A stretch of 64,000 bases of DNA. It comes from an uncultured Oscillospiraceae bacterium (GTDB lineage Bacteria > Bacillota > Clostridia > Oscillospirales > Acutalibacteraceae). Position 1 is the first letter of the stretch; each line of letters starts with the position of its first letter. Below, piece by piece: positions 1 to 7,794 of the stretch. Under the pieces are notes generated by a model. That model had not been told where the DNA came from and did no database searches. It was given only the letters and a program-made list of their open reading frames with translations. A program made the position numbers and the translations under genes. Location: positions 1 through 64,000 of the forward strand of contig CAJJNV010000008.1 in the NCBI GenBank assembly GCA_905193225.1, read 5' to 3'.

Positions 1-259
1 GGAATTTAACATTTTTAAGGCGTGCGGGGTTCGACCGTCTGTTGCTTAACCATAACGCACACATACTAACAGGATTTTGGCAGAGAAAAATTCCCATATA
101 CTGCGTTAAAATGCTCGTTAATCCGATAGCCTATGGACGACGACAAGCCGAAAAGCACCGTTAATAGGCCGTTTCAGGCGTGTTCGGATATGTACGCTTG
201 GTTAACCTTTTTGCAGCGGCCTGCTGTGTAACGACGGCTTAACCGAGGTTATACCGCAC
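1..259. other. Intergenic stretch, no gene seen
   Basis: I see no convincing reading frame, tRNA or rRNA in the first 259 bases. The window edge cuts whatever lies upstream. The stretch leads into a structured repeat element that begins near 260. Confidence 0.5.
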
Positions 260-377
260 CGCCGAGACCGGAGGGGGAAAAAATCCCCGGTCCTGCCGCA
301 TTTGCAAGGCCTATTTTAGAACATACGCCCGTTTTTTTCGGTTCCCCCTCCGATCGGCTCTGCCGATAGGCTCGGCG
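260..377. repeat. Structured intergenic element, copy A (possibly truncated)
   Basis: The outer stem is CGCCGAG (260-266) pairing with CTCGGCG (371-377). An inner stem GGAGGGGGAA (270-279) pairs with TTCCCCCTCC (342-351). A hairpin ATCGGC-TCT-GCCGAT spans 353-367. The string GCCGAGACCGGAGGG is identical to one in copy C (16488-16502), and the right flank (CCCGCAGCC) is shared too. Relative to copies B-D the second small hairpin is missing, so this copy may be truncated on its left side. No reading frame is associated with it. Confidence 0.7.
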
Positions 378-473
378 CCCGCAGCCAAGCGACAGAAAGC
401 GTTATATATCGGGCATTATCAACCTATTTGAATTTATAGTTTTTTTGAGATTTTTGAGATCGTTTAGATTTTT

Positions 474-586
474 AAGACCGTCACGGTCTTTGCGTAAATT
501 GTTTGAAAGCTTTGGGAAAAGCTGAATTTCTATGGCCGCAGCATATGCATAAATGCCGTTTAATACGGTTCATATGTATTACGGCC
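474..586 (+). promoter_or_regulatory. Structured leader upstream of the ECF transporter gene, possible riboswitch
   Basis: Three hairpins follow each other: AAGACCG/CGGTCTT (474-490), AAGCTTT/AAAAGCT (about 506-522) and a long irregular one at 534-586. The last is built from GGCCG/CGGCC, CATATG/CATATG and CCGT/ACGG. It ends a few bases before the Shine-Dalgarno AAGGAAGG and is not followed by a T-run, so it is not a simple terminator. Vitamin ECF genes are often riboswitch-controlled, but I cannot match this to a known class. Confidence 0.35.
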
Positions 587-607
587 GAAAAAAAGGAAGG
601 ATTTCTT

Positions 608-1150
608 ATGAACAGCATCAAAATTAAACGACTGGTCTTTGCGGCGCTTTTTGCAGCCCTTGCCTGCGCCGCCACATTCATCCACATTCCCGTTCCCTCC
701 ATGACAAACGGATATGTGAATTTAGGCGACTGCTTCGTACTGCTCGCGGGATTTTGCCTCGGCCCCGTTTACGGCGGTCTTGCCGGCGGTATCGGATCGG
801 CGCTGACCGATCTTTTGGGCGGATATTTTCTTTATGCTCCCGCCACCCTTATAATCAAATTTTTAATGGCATTTTGCGCTGCCCTGCTTTCAAAGGCACT
901 TAAAAAGCATATGCCCTCCCCTGCCGCATTTGTAATTTCTTCGGCGGTGGGCGAGGTGATTATGATAGGCGGCTATTTCGTTTACGAGCTGTTCCTTTAC
1001 GGAGCGGCGGCCGTCGGCAGCCTTCCCGGCAACGGAATACAGGCAATAGCGGGGCTTGTTTCGTCGGTGGTCATCGCCATTATTCTCGACAAAAACAGCG
1101 CCGCAAAAAGGCAGTTTGCCATGCTGAAAGGAAATGACAAAAATGTGTGA
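608..1150 (+). CDS. ECF transporter S component (vitamin uptake)
   Basis: This is a 180-residue integral membrane protein of the ECF S-component family. Such proteins bind a vitamin or cofactor in the membrane and are energised by a shared EcfAA'T module, which is not in this window. About six hydrophobic segments are visible. The family-like stretch GYVNLGDCFVLLAGFCLGPV lies near residues 36-55, followed by Gly-rich and LIIKFLMA-like helices. The start at 608 is preceded by AAGGAAGG with good spacing; an upstream in-frame extension to 503 would run through a structured leader and is rejected. The 3' end overlaps the next gene by 17 nt. The substrate cannot be read from the sequence. Confidence 0.85.
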   Translation: MNSIKIKRLVFAALFAALACAATFIHIPVPSMTNGYVNLGDCFVLLAGFCLGPVYGGLAGGIGSALTDLLGGYFLYAPATLIIKFLMAFCAALLSKALKKHMPSPAAFVISSAVGEVIMIGGYFVYELFLYGAAAVGSLPGNGIQAIAGLVSSVVIAIILDKNSAAKRQFAMLKGNDKNV

Positions 1151-1715
1151 GCAAAACGAGAAGCTAAAGCTTTATGAACAGATAATCGAACAGGCCCGCA
1201 CCGCCGCAGAGGAAGTTTTGACAATGAGCGGCATAAAGGCGGGGCAGATAGTCGTCGTCGGCTGTTCCACAAGCGAGATACTGGGAGAGCGAATGGGTAC
1301 AAGCTCGGTTCCCGAGATCGGAAAGGCGGTTTTCGACGCCATTAACTCGGTCTTTAAATCGGCGGGGGTTTTTCTTGCGGCCCAGTGCTGCGAGCATCTC
1401 AACCGCGCCATAATAATCGAAGAAGAGGCGTCAAGGGGTCTTGAAGCCGTCAATGCCGTTCCCCGTCCCAAGGCGGGCGGTTCCTTTGCAACGGCGGCAT
1501 ACGAGGCCTTTGAGCACCCCGTTGCAGTGGAGGAAATACGTGCCGACGCGGGACTCGACATCGGCGGCACGCTTATCGGAATGCACCTTAAACGGGTGGC
1601 CGTTCCGCTGAAGCTCAATGTTCGTAAAATAGGCGAAGCCAATGTCACCGCCGCAAGGGTCAGGCCTAAATTCGTGGGCGGCAGCCGCGCCGTTTATGAC
1701 GACAAGCTTTTATAA
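1134..1715 (+). CDS. DUF436 / TIGR01440 family protein (YwlG-like)
   Basis: This 193-residue protein has the full length and pattern of the UPF0340 (DUF436, B. subtilis YwlG) family: an early CSTSEILGE motif, a central QCCEHLNRA segment and a C-terminal RPKFVGGSRAVYDD. The biochemical role of the family is unknown. The start overlaps the ECF S component end, so the two are probably translated together; ATG at 1143 is an alternative start. The coupling suggests a link to use of the imported vitamin, but that is inference. Confidence 0.85.
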   Translation: MTKMCEQNEKLKLYEQIIEQARTAAEEVLTMSGIKAGQIVVVGCSTSEILGERMGTSSVPEIGKAVFDAINSVFKSAGVFLAAQCCEHLNRAIIIEEEASRGLEAVNAVPRPKAGGSFATAAYEAFEHPVAVEEIRADAGLDIGGTLIGMHLKRVAVPLKLNVRKIGEANVTAARVRPKFVGGSRAVYDDKLL

Positions 1716-1774
1716 CGGTTTAAGCAACCGATGTCGGGCCGCTGATTGCCCATAAACTTATAATAAAATTTAAA

Positions 1775-1822
1775 AAGCCTCTTTTCCGTACCGCTTAAAA
1801 AAGCGCTGCGAACAAGAGGCTT
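1775..1822. terminator. Hairpin terminator, probably bidirectional
   Basis: A 9-bp stem AAGCCTCTT/AAGAGGCTT encloses a smaller hairpin and is flanked by A-rich sequence on the left and T-rich sequence on the right. It lies about 60 bp after the DUF436 stop codon. Confidence 0.6.
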
Positions 1823-1941
1823 TCCTTGTTTCCCGTGTGTGGTATTTTTTTATCCCGTATTTTTAAAAACGGAATTAACAGCTGCCCCATCGGGACAGCT
1901 TGGACCGCAAAAGACCGTTTTTAAAAAAACTGCGGTCGGAT

Positions 1942-2121
1942 TTATTTCATCATTCCCTGAACATTATCCATAAAGTCGCCGACCGCCTTAACGGCCTTTC
2001 CGGCCTGCTTTTTAAAGGATTTTTTGTTTGAGCGGTAGGCTATCGAACCGGCGATGCTTCCGACCACGCCGAGCATAAGGCCGGTGCCCATTCCCTTTGC
2101 AAATCCCATTTTACACTGCAT
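1942..2121 (-). CDS. Small YtxH-like membrane protein
   Basis: This is a 59-residue protein with one glycine-rich hydrophobic segment (about residues 7-25, GMGTGLMLGVVGSIAGSIAY) followed by a basic, amphipathic tail. That is the usual shape of short YtxH-like envelope proteins. AGGAGG sits 7 bases before ATG at 2121, which decides this start over an upstream one at 2148. It is separated from the hydrogenase gene by a terminator, so it is probably its own unit. The function is unknown. Confidence 0.65.
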   Translation of the reverse strand: MQCKMGFAKGMGTGLMLGVVGSIAGSIAYRSNKKSFKKQAGKAVKAVGDFMDNVQGMMK

Positions 2122-2187
2122 AATTCTATCCTCCTTTTTTGTTTTCATCTTTAGTATTTCCTGTTTTGCGAAAAATTTGCATAAAAA

Positions 2188-2214
2188 ATGTGCCGATATT
2201 TTTTACCGACACAT
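2188..2214 (-). terminator. Rho-independent terminator after the [FeFe] hydrogenase gene
   Basis: On the minus strand ATGTGTCGGTA pairs with TATCGGCACAT (two wobble pairs) and is followed by a run of T. It lies 37 bp after the hydrogenase stop codon. Confidence 0.8.
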
Positions 2215-2250
2215 TTTATTATTTAAGATGCTTTAAATCCGCCGCTGTCC

Positions 2251-3672
2251 TTATTTAAGCTGAGAAATGGCGTCGGAAATGGTCTTTTCAAAGGCTTCTC
2301 TGCCGTATTTATCGACCTTGGCCTTGTTTATCTCTCCGTGAGTCAGGCATCCGGCGCCGCCGATACAGCCGCCGACACAGGCCATACCCTCAACAAAGTT
2401 GGCATCAAGCCTATCCTTGCTCTTTTTGAGCAGTGCCATTCTGCAGGCCTCGATTCCGTCGCAGGAGCAGGCCTTTAGCTCGAAATTGTCTCCGTGCTCT
2501 TTAATGCCCTGAGCCACCGCGTCCGAAAGGCCGCCGCAGCGGGCAAATATACGGCCGAAATAGGAGGCATTGTCAAGCACTCCCTCCGAAAGTGTGGTAA
2601 TGTCGATGTCCCTGCTGTCGAAAAGAGCCTGAAGCTCCTCGAAGGTCATGGCCGCGTCGACAAAGGGCTTTACCTCCTCCCTTTGCACCTCGGCTTTTTT
2701 TGCGGTGCAGGGTCCGATGAAAACTATCTTACAGGGGGATTCGTGTTCCTTAATGTACTTGGCAATGGCCGCCATGGGGGAAAGATTGTGTGAAACAAAA
2801 GGTTTAAGATCGGGAAAGGCCTTTTCGATGTAGCTGACAAAGGCGGGACAGCAGGAGCTTGTTAAAAATCCCTTCTCTACAAGCTCCTTCGATTCGGCAT
2901 CGGCCACCATATCCGCGCCCAGAGCCGCTTCGACCACCGTGTGGAATCCCAGTTCCTTAAGACCGGTAATGACCTGTCCGAGCTTTGCATAGGTAAACTG
3001 GCTTGAAATGGAAGGAGCCACAACGGCATATACCTTATATTTTTTGTTGCTTTTACTCTTCTTAATAATGTCGATTACATCGAGAATGTATGACTTGTCG
3101 GTAATGGCGCCGAAGGGGCACTGATAAACGCAGGCACCGCAGGAAATACACTTATCGTTGTCTATGGCGGCGGCCTTGTTTTCGTTCATTTTAATGGCCT
3201 TTATTTTGCAGGCGTTTTCGCAGGGGCGGCGGCGGCTGACAATGGCGGTATAGGGACACACCTTTGAGCAGGCTCCGCATTCCTTACACTTGGATTTATC
3301 TATGTGAGCCACATGGTTGTGGTCGAAGGAAATGGCGCCGAATCGGCATACATCCTCGCACCGATGTGCAAGGCAACCGCGGCAGGTATTTGTGACCTCG
3401 TATCCGCCCATGGGGCATTCGTCGCAGGCCGTTTCGATGACCTCGATGACATTGTGGTTATCAATGTCTCCGCCCATGGCAAGCTTGACTCTCTCGCCAA
3501 GAATTGCCCGTTCCTTGTAAACACAGCACCGCATCGTGGGGGTGTTACCCGGGATTATGATTTTGGGAATGTCAAGCACCTTTTCAAGAAGGGTGTTGTT
3601 CCAGGCAAGCCTTGCGACCTCCCTAAGGACCTTGTATTTAAGGTGTTGAACCTTTGTGTCAAATTTTCTCAT
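2251..3672 (-). CDS. Monomeric [FeFe] hydrogenase with N-terminal ferredoxin clusters (group B-like)
   Basis: This 473-residue protein is predicted to couple ferredoxin and H2. Residues about 83-190 hold several Cys-rich cluster motifs (CDECPMGG, CRGCLAHRCEDVCR, CKECGACSKVCP, CISCGACVYQCP). The three H-cluster signatures follow: TSSCCPAF near 271, GPCTAKKAE near 320 and EGMACVGGCIGGAGC near 433. The layout fits group B [FeFe] hydrogenases rather than the HydA of bifurcating HydABC complexes. The gene is last in the minus-strand block with the phosphatase and sensory hydrogenase, 64 bp after the phosphatase stop. The maturases HydE, HydF and HydG are not in the window. Whether it evolves H2 or serves signalling is not settled by sequence. 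Confidence 0.88.
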   Translation of the reverse strand: MRKFDTKVQHLKYKVLREVARLAWNNTLLEKVLDIPKIIIPGNTPTMRCCVYKERAILGERVKLAMGGDIDNHNVIEVIETACDECPMGGYEVTNTCRGCLAHRCEDVCRFGAISFDHNHVAHIDKSKCKECGACSKVCPYTAIVSRRRPCENACKIKAIKMNENKAAAIDNDKCISCGACVYQCPFGAITDKSYILDVIDIIKKSKSNKKYKVYAVVAPSISSQFTYAKLGQVITGLKELGFHTVVEAALGADMVADAESKELVEKGFLTSSCCPAFVSYIEKAFPDLKPFVSHNLSPMAAIAKYIKEHESPCKIVFIGPCTAKKAEVQREEVKPFVDAAMTFEELQALFDSRDIDITTLSEGVLDNASYFGRIFARCGGLSDAVAQGIKEHGDNFELKACSCDGIEACRMALLKKSKDRLDANFVEGMACVGGCIGGAGCLTHGEINKAKVDKYGREAFEKTISDAISQLK

Positions 3673-3736
3673 ATAAATTTCCCCCTCGCCGTTTTGCTTA
3701 AAACATTTTTCTTCAAATGCTTCGCTTTAAACGGCA

Positions 3737-4909
3737 TCAGAAATAGCTGACTTTAATGCGTTTGCCCATTTTTTTAAGGCAGTCCGAAAGCTCCTTGACC
3801 AAATTCATTTTAATGTTGAAATTGATGGGAAGATCGGGATTTTGATGGGCGGGATTGACTGCCCGGCCAACGAAAAAGTTAATGTCGGTGGCCTCCTCGA
3901 AAAGCAGGCGGGCAATGAGCGACGCTCCGTCCCGCTTAACGCTCCACTGGTCGTACATTTCGTTGTCTCCCAACGCGTCCTTGGCATATTCGATGACCTT
4001 ATTTATGGTTATAACGCCCTCGGTAACAAGGTCGACTCCCTCTATCTCGGCAATAGGCGGTACATCGCTCCGCTCAAAATTGAGACTGGCCTTTAAGGGC
4101 TTTCCGAGATATTTTGCGGCGATGGAAGAGGTGGTCCCTCCGCAGACGATGTGTTTTCCTTCTTTCGAGAAGAAGAGCGACATCATTCGGTCGCAGTCGT
4201 CGCGATTTCTCGGCGGTCCGAAGAGAATGTTCATAGGTTCTCTTTTTCTGATTCTGACGACGCAGGCGGTAGCGTCGTCGCCGGGGTGATAACCGTATTG
4301 CTTATTGCATTCGTCGACCAGCATGGTCGAAAGGGTCTTGGCGGTATACCCCACCGGCGCCACGGTTTTCATAAAATCGGCAATATCCTCCCGCTTCCAT
4401 CCGAAGTTGTAGGCAAGGCCTATTCCGGCGTGGGGACAGCCGTCGCTCATGGCAATGAAAATGTCGTTTTCCTGAAGCTTTATTACCGATTTGTATATCT
4501 TCTTTTTGTCGATGTTAAGCTCGCTTGTGGGATAATCATATATCTCGTTGTCCCTTATCCAGATGACAAGAGGATTGTCGTACTGTATAAGCTCGACCGT
4601 CGAATTGTCGATTATATGCATTATGGTGAAGGTGGAATAAGCCACACCGCGTTCGGAGCATATGGGAAGTGTGGCGGCAATGGTCGAAACACATTCCTCA
4701 AGAGACAGCCCCTCGGCCATCATTGTAGAGATTATCTTGGAGGTAAGGGTGGAAAGTATGCTGGCCTTTACCCCGCTTCCCAGTCCGTCGGCAAGCACGA
4801 TAACGGTGGAGTTTTCATTCTGCTCGACAATGTCGATGTGGTCGCCGCAAAGCTGTTCACCCTCGTGATTTATGCTTTTCCAGCCGATGTCGGCACAAAG
4901 ATTATTCAT
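3737..4909 (-). CDS. SpoIIE-type (PP2C-like) phosphatase of the sensory hydrogenase locus
   Basis: This is a 390-residue protein. The first about 225 residues form a SpoIIE/PP2C phosphatase domain, with metal-binding motifs VLADGLGSG (about 38-46), MSDGCPHAGIG (about 154-164) and HPGDDATACVV (about 208-218). The last about 160 residues contain GGTTSSIAAKYLGK and match no domain I can name. The start overlaps the sensory hydrogenase stop by 8 nt, so the two are translationally coupled. PP2C phosphatases next to PAS-containing group C [FeFe] hydrogenases are a known arrangement, so this is the likely signalling output of the H2 sensor. The target protein is unknown. Confidence 0.85.
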   Translation of the reverse strand: MNNLCADIGWKSINHEGEQLCGDHIDIVEQNENSTVIVLADGLGSGVKASILSTLTSKIISTMMAEGLSLEECVSTIAATLPICSERGVAYSTFTIMHIIDNSTVELIQYDNPLVIWIRDNEIYDYPTSELNIDKKKIYKSVIKLQENDIFIAMSDGCPHAGIGLAYNFGWKREDIADFMKTVAPVGYTAKTLSTMLVDECNKQYGYHPGDDATACVVRIRKREPMNILFGPPRNRDDCDRMMSLFFSKEGKHIVCGGTTSSIAAKYLGKPLKASLNFERSDVPPIAEIEGVDLVTEGVITINKVIEYAKDALGDNEMYDQWSVKRDGASLIARLLFEEATDINFFVGRAVNPAHQNPDLPINFNIKMNLVKELSDCLKKMGKRIKVSYF

Positions 4910-6575
4910 CGTTTATCGACTCCTTGAGCTTTGTGAGAGCAATCTTGGTCTCGGCCGCCGTCTCACCGAGAAGAGAGGCAATATCCTGAACGATCCTCAT
5001 CTGACGGTCGACCACCTTGTCGGCAATCTCCACCGTCTGGCGGCTGATGTTTTCCTTCTTTTCCCGCTGAGCCTCCTGCTCGGTCACATCGCGCATTATG
5101 GCAAGAAGCAGACGGTATTCCTTATCGTATACCACCGTTTGCTCGACATATTTCTCATATTCGGCAAGGTAGACCCGCTTGTTGTGAATGTCCTTTCCGG
5201 TCGAAAGCACGGTAACGAAATCGCCCGGGTCAAGCACCCTGACCACCTGATCTCCCAGTATGTCGGAGGCATAGCGGATGTTAAGAATTTTCAGAGCCGC
5301 CTTGTTTATCTGCTGAACCTCAAGCTTTTCGTTAAGCACAATAAGACCGTTGGGGGTGTTTCGGGAAATGGTGTCGGAGAAGTTTTCGGCCTTATCTTTA
5401 AGGTAGGGCAGGCACATGGAGACCTCGGCCTTGCCCTGATAAATGGCAATAGCCTTTTCGCGGCAGGTGTTGTATCCGCAGGAGCCGCAATTAAGCTCGT
5501 CGGAGGGCTTTGTTTTTCCCATCTGATGAAGTATCTCTCTTATTTCGTTCTCGGTTGGAGGCTGGTTTCTGCGCTCGATTGCGGTAAATTCCTTTTGAAT
5601 AGAAAGACTGTCGGGCATTTCCACCTCAAAGTCCTTATCCCCCGCAAATTTCGACACGGCCACAAAATCCTTTACAGGTGAGCGGTGGAATTTTTCCATA
5701 ACCGGGCCGCCGACGCAGCTTCCGGCACAAGCCGACATTTCGATGAAGCAGTTGTGTATCTTTCCGTCCTCGATGTCTTTAAGGGCGGCAATACAGTTTT
5801 CGGTGCCGTCGATTGCCATGTATGTGTATTCGGGGCTTGGGTTTTCAAGGGTTTTGAGAATTCCTCCGGTGGTTGGGAAAAATCTTGCGCGGCTGTGCTC
5901 GTCGCTGTCCTTTTCCTTTGCCGGATCAACTCCCTCGGCCTTCATCCATGCCGTAAGCTCGTCGAAGGTCAGCACGGCGTCCACATATCCCTCGTAATAC
6001 TGAGCCTCATCCTTTTTGGCGACGCAAGGTCCCACAAAAACGGTTTTTGCGTCCTTATACCGCCTTTTTATGTCGCGGCAATGGGCCTGCATGGGAGAAA
6101 GCACCCCCGCAAGATAAGGCAGGCAATCGGGAAAATATTTTTGTATAAGCAGGTTTACCGAATGACAGCAGGAAGAAATAATAATGTTTCTTGTACCCTC
6201 GGCAAGCATTTTTTCGTATTCCTTTTTGACGATGGTTGCGCCCACGGCCGTTTCTTCAACATCGAAAAAGCCCAGCTTTTTAAGGGCAGCCCTCATAGAA
6301 CCGATTCCGACGCCCTCGTAATTTGCCACAAAGGAGGGTGCAAGGCTGACTATGACCGGCTCCTCTCCCTGCATAAGCACCTTGACCTTCTCGGTCTCGT
6401 CGACAATCTGCTTGGCGTCCTGGGGACATACCACAAAGCACTGACCGCAAAGAATACATTCGTTTCCGATTATGTAGGCCTGATTTCCCGAAAAACGAAT
6501 GGACTTGACCGGACAGTGACGGATACATTTATAGCAGTTTTTGCAGTTGGATTTTTTTAAAGTAAGGCAATCCAT
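4902..6575 (-). CDS. Sensory [FeFe] hydrogenase with PAS domain (group C, HydS-like)
   Basis: This 557-residue protein combines two [4Fe-4S] motifs (CKNCYKCIRHCP near 11-22, CILCGQCFVVCP near 40-51), a hydrogenase domain, an Fe-S segment (CGSCGYNTCREKA near 366) and a C-terminal PAS domain (about 405-510) ending in a helical tail. The H-cluster ligand motifs are altered from catalytic enzymes: SSCCHS replaces TSCCPA near 143, and EMSACAGSCVGGP replaces the usual GGCxxGGG near 297. GPCVAKKDE near 191 is normal. This matches the putative H2-sensing group C. GGAGG stands just before the ATG. The phosphatase overlaps its 3' end. A role in sensing H2 or redox state is inferred from family and context. 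Confidence 0.88.
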   Translation of the reverse strand: MDCLTLKKSNCKNCYKCIRHCPVKSIRFSGNQAYIIGNECILCGQCFVVCPQDAKQIVDETEKVKVLMQGEEPVIVSLAPSFVANYEGVGIGSMRAALKKLGFFDVEETAVGATIVKKEYEKMLAEGTRNIIISSCCHSVNLLIQKYFPDCLPYLAGVLSPMQAHCRDIKRRYKDAKTVFVGPCVAKKDEAQYYEGYVDAVLTFDELTAWMKAEGVDPAKEKDSDEHSRARFFPTTGGILKTLENPSPEYTYMAIDGTENCIAALKDIEDGKIHNCFIEMSACAGSCVGGPVMEKFHRSPVKDFVAVSKFAGDKDFEVEMPDSLSIQKEFTAIERRNQPPTENEIREILHQMGKTKPSDELNCGSCGYNTCREKAIAIYQGKAEVSMCLPYLKDKAENFSDTISRNTPNGLIVLNEKLEVQQINKAALKILNIRYASDILGDQVVRVLDPGDFVTVLSTGKDIHNKRVYLAEYEKYVEQTVVYDKEYRLLLAIMRDVTEQEAQREKKENISRQTVEIADKVVDRQMRIVQDIASLLGETAAETKIALTKLKESINDE

Positions 6576-6578
6576 AGA

Positions 6579-6833
6579 TTATTCCTCCGAAAGCTTTTTA
6601 ACAATATTCCGTTCAAAAAAATCGTCGAATTTTTCCGGCGTTACTCCGGTAAAGACTTCGTCGTCCACCATTACGGTGACCCCCTCGCGGTTGCATCTGC
6701 CGGTGCAAAAGCTCCCCGCCAAAGTAACCTGCTCCGAAAGACCTCTTTCGGCCGTCGCCTTTTGGAAAAGCTCTACCAACTCCTCGGATCCCTTGAGATG
6801 ACATGAGGAACCGACGCATATCTGAACTATCAT
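6579..6833 (-). CDS. Thioredoxin-like [2Fe-2S] ferredoxin (NuoE C-terminal-like), copy 1
   Basis: This 84-residue protein has the thioredoxin-like [2Fe-2S] fold found at the C-terminus of NuoE/HydC. Four Cys ligands are visible as CVGSSC (about 6-11) and CTGRC (about 44-48). It stops 3 bp before the sensory hydrogenase start and is a close relative of the next gene upstream. A role as electron carrier or redox input for the hydrogenase block is likely from context. Confidence 0.85.
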   Translation of the reverse strand: MIVQICVGSSCHLKGSEELVELFQKATAERGLSEQVTLAGSFCTGRCNREGVTVMVDDEVFTGVTPEKFDDFFERNIVKKLSEE

Positions 6834-6840
6834 TTATTTC

Positions 6841-7010
6841 ACCCTTACTGATTTGCTGAAAGTGTTTGCTGAGTATTTGCTGAAAGTGCCGGCTGAATGC
6901 TTATCGAAAACATTCGCCGAAGAATTGTTTGGCATTTTCTGAAGTATTTACCGAAGATTTGCTGAACAATTGCTGAGCATTCGCCCAAATGCCTGCTTAA
7001 ATATCACCTG
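6841..7010. repeat. Degenerate short repeats between two ferredoxin genes
   Basis: The spacer is full of near-copies of the word TTTGCTGAA/GAGTATTTGC, for example GCTGAAAGTGTTTGCTGAG followed by TATTTGCTGAAAGTG. Copies decay with distance. No reading frame is implied. Confidence 0.55.
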
Positions 7011-7048
7011 AACACATCCGTGACATTACAGCTTTAATGCGGGCGAGG

Positions 7049-7294
7049 CTATTTATTAAGCTTTGCCACGATCTTTTTATCAAAGAAATCATCCACAGTC
7101 TCGGGACTTACCGAATAAAATCGGTTTTCCACCGTTACGCAGACTCCTTGCTGACATTTTCCCATACAGAATGTGCCCGCAAGTTCAACGCTGTCCCCTA
7201 CCTGCTTTTCGGCAACAAGCTCCTGAAGCCGCTCGACAACCTGCCTCGACCCCTTAATATGACATGACGAGCCGATACATACCGTGACCTTCAT
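7049..7294 (-). CDS. Thioredoxin-like [2Fe-2S] ferredoxin, copy 2
   Basis: This 81-residue paralogue of the 6579-6833 protein carries CIGSSC (about 6-11) and CMGKC (about 43-47) cluster motifs and the same C-terminal DDFF..K helix. AAGGAGG precedes the ATG. It is the first gene of the ferredoxin-hydrogenase-phosphatase block, separated from its paralogue by about 215 bp of degenerate repeats. Two copies in tandem suggest separate electron partners, but nothing in sequence shows which. Confidence 0.85.
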   Translation of the reverse strand: MKVTVCIGSSCHIKGSRQVVERLQELVAEKQVGDSVELAGTFCMGKCQQGVCVTVENRFYSVSPETVDDFFDKKIVAKLNK

Positions 7295-7618
7295 ATATTT
7301 TTTCCTCCTTCGGTTTTTGATTTAAATACTGATTTTTCTCACAAAAAATATTAACTGCGCCCCGCTTTTTAAAAGACAGGCAAGGCGGAGTTCTTTATGC
7401 TCGGTGTTGCTTTGTTATTGCTTTGGTATTGCTTTGTTTCGCTCGGTATTTGCCTTGTGTTTTTGCTTTTGGATATTGTGCTGATGATTTAATTGCGATT
7501 GAAATTATTATATTTTTTACGGATGTTTTATTGTGCTTGTTGACAGAAAGCTACTGTTTAACTTGGCTTTTGTCAATACACCGTAGTAACCGATATAGCA
7601 CCGCCGCGGCTGCAAGGT
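7295..7618. other. Intergenic stretch with T-rich degenerate repeats
   Basis: The stretch lies between the ferredoxin gene and repeat element B. From about 7395 to 7475 it holds imperfect repeats of TTGCTTTG/TATTGC (for example TTATTGCTTTGGTATTGC). The promoter of the ferredoxin-hydrogenase block should lie near its left end, but I could not pick -35 and -10 boxes with confidence, and no clear Rex box is present. Confidence 0.4.
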
Positions 7619-7762
7619 GTGCTGAGGCAAGTCAGCTCTGCTGACCGGAGGGCGGCCGGCAGCAAGCGCAAAGCAGCAATCGGAAAATGCGGCGTATTTT
7701 TTCTTTAAGGCTGCGGTGTTTTGCGCCCTCCGTTCTCGGCAGGGCCGAGAAGGCCTCAGCAC
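7619..7762. repeat. Structured intergenic element, copy B (complete)
   Basis: The outer stem GTGCTGAGGC (7619-7628) pairs perfectly with GCCTCAGCAC (7753-7762). Inside are hairpin GTCAGC-TCT-GCTGAC (7631-7645), stem CGGAGGGCG (7646-7654) with CGCCCTCCG (7724-7732) closing a 69-nt loop, and hairpin TTCTCGGC-AGG-GCCGAGAA (7733-7751). The loop contains AATCGGAAAAT and GCTGCGGTGTTTTGC, which recur in the reverse complement of copy D. No transposase is nearby. Confidence 0.8.
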
Positions 7763-7794
7763 GCCGGCGGCCGCTTGCCTATAGCATACATTTA

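Noticed and set aside
7295..7340. Rex box before the ferredoxin-hydrogenase block
   Set aside because: TTAATATTTTTTGTGA contains only one recognisable half-site and is not palindromic.
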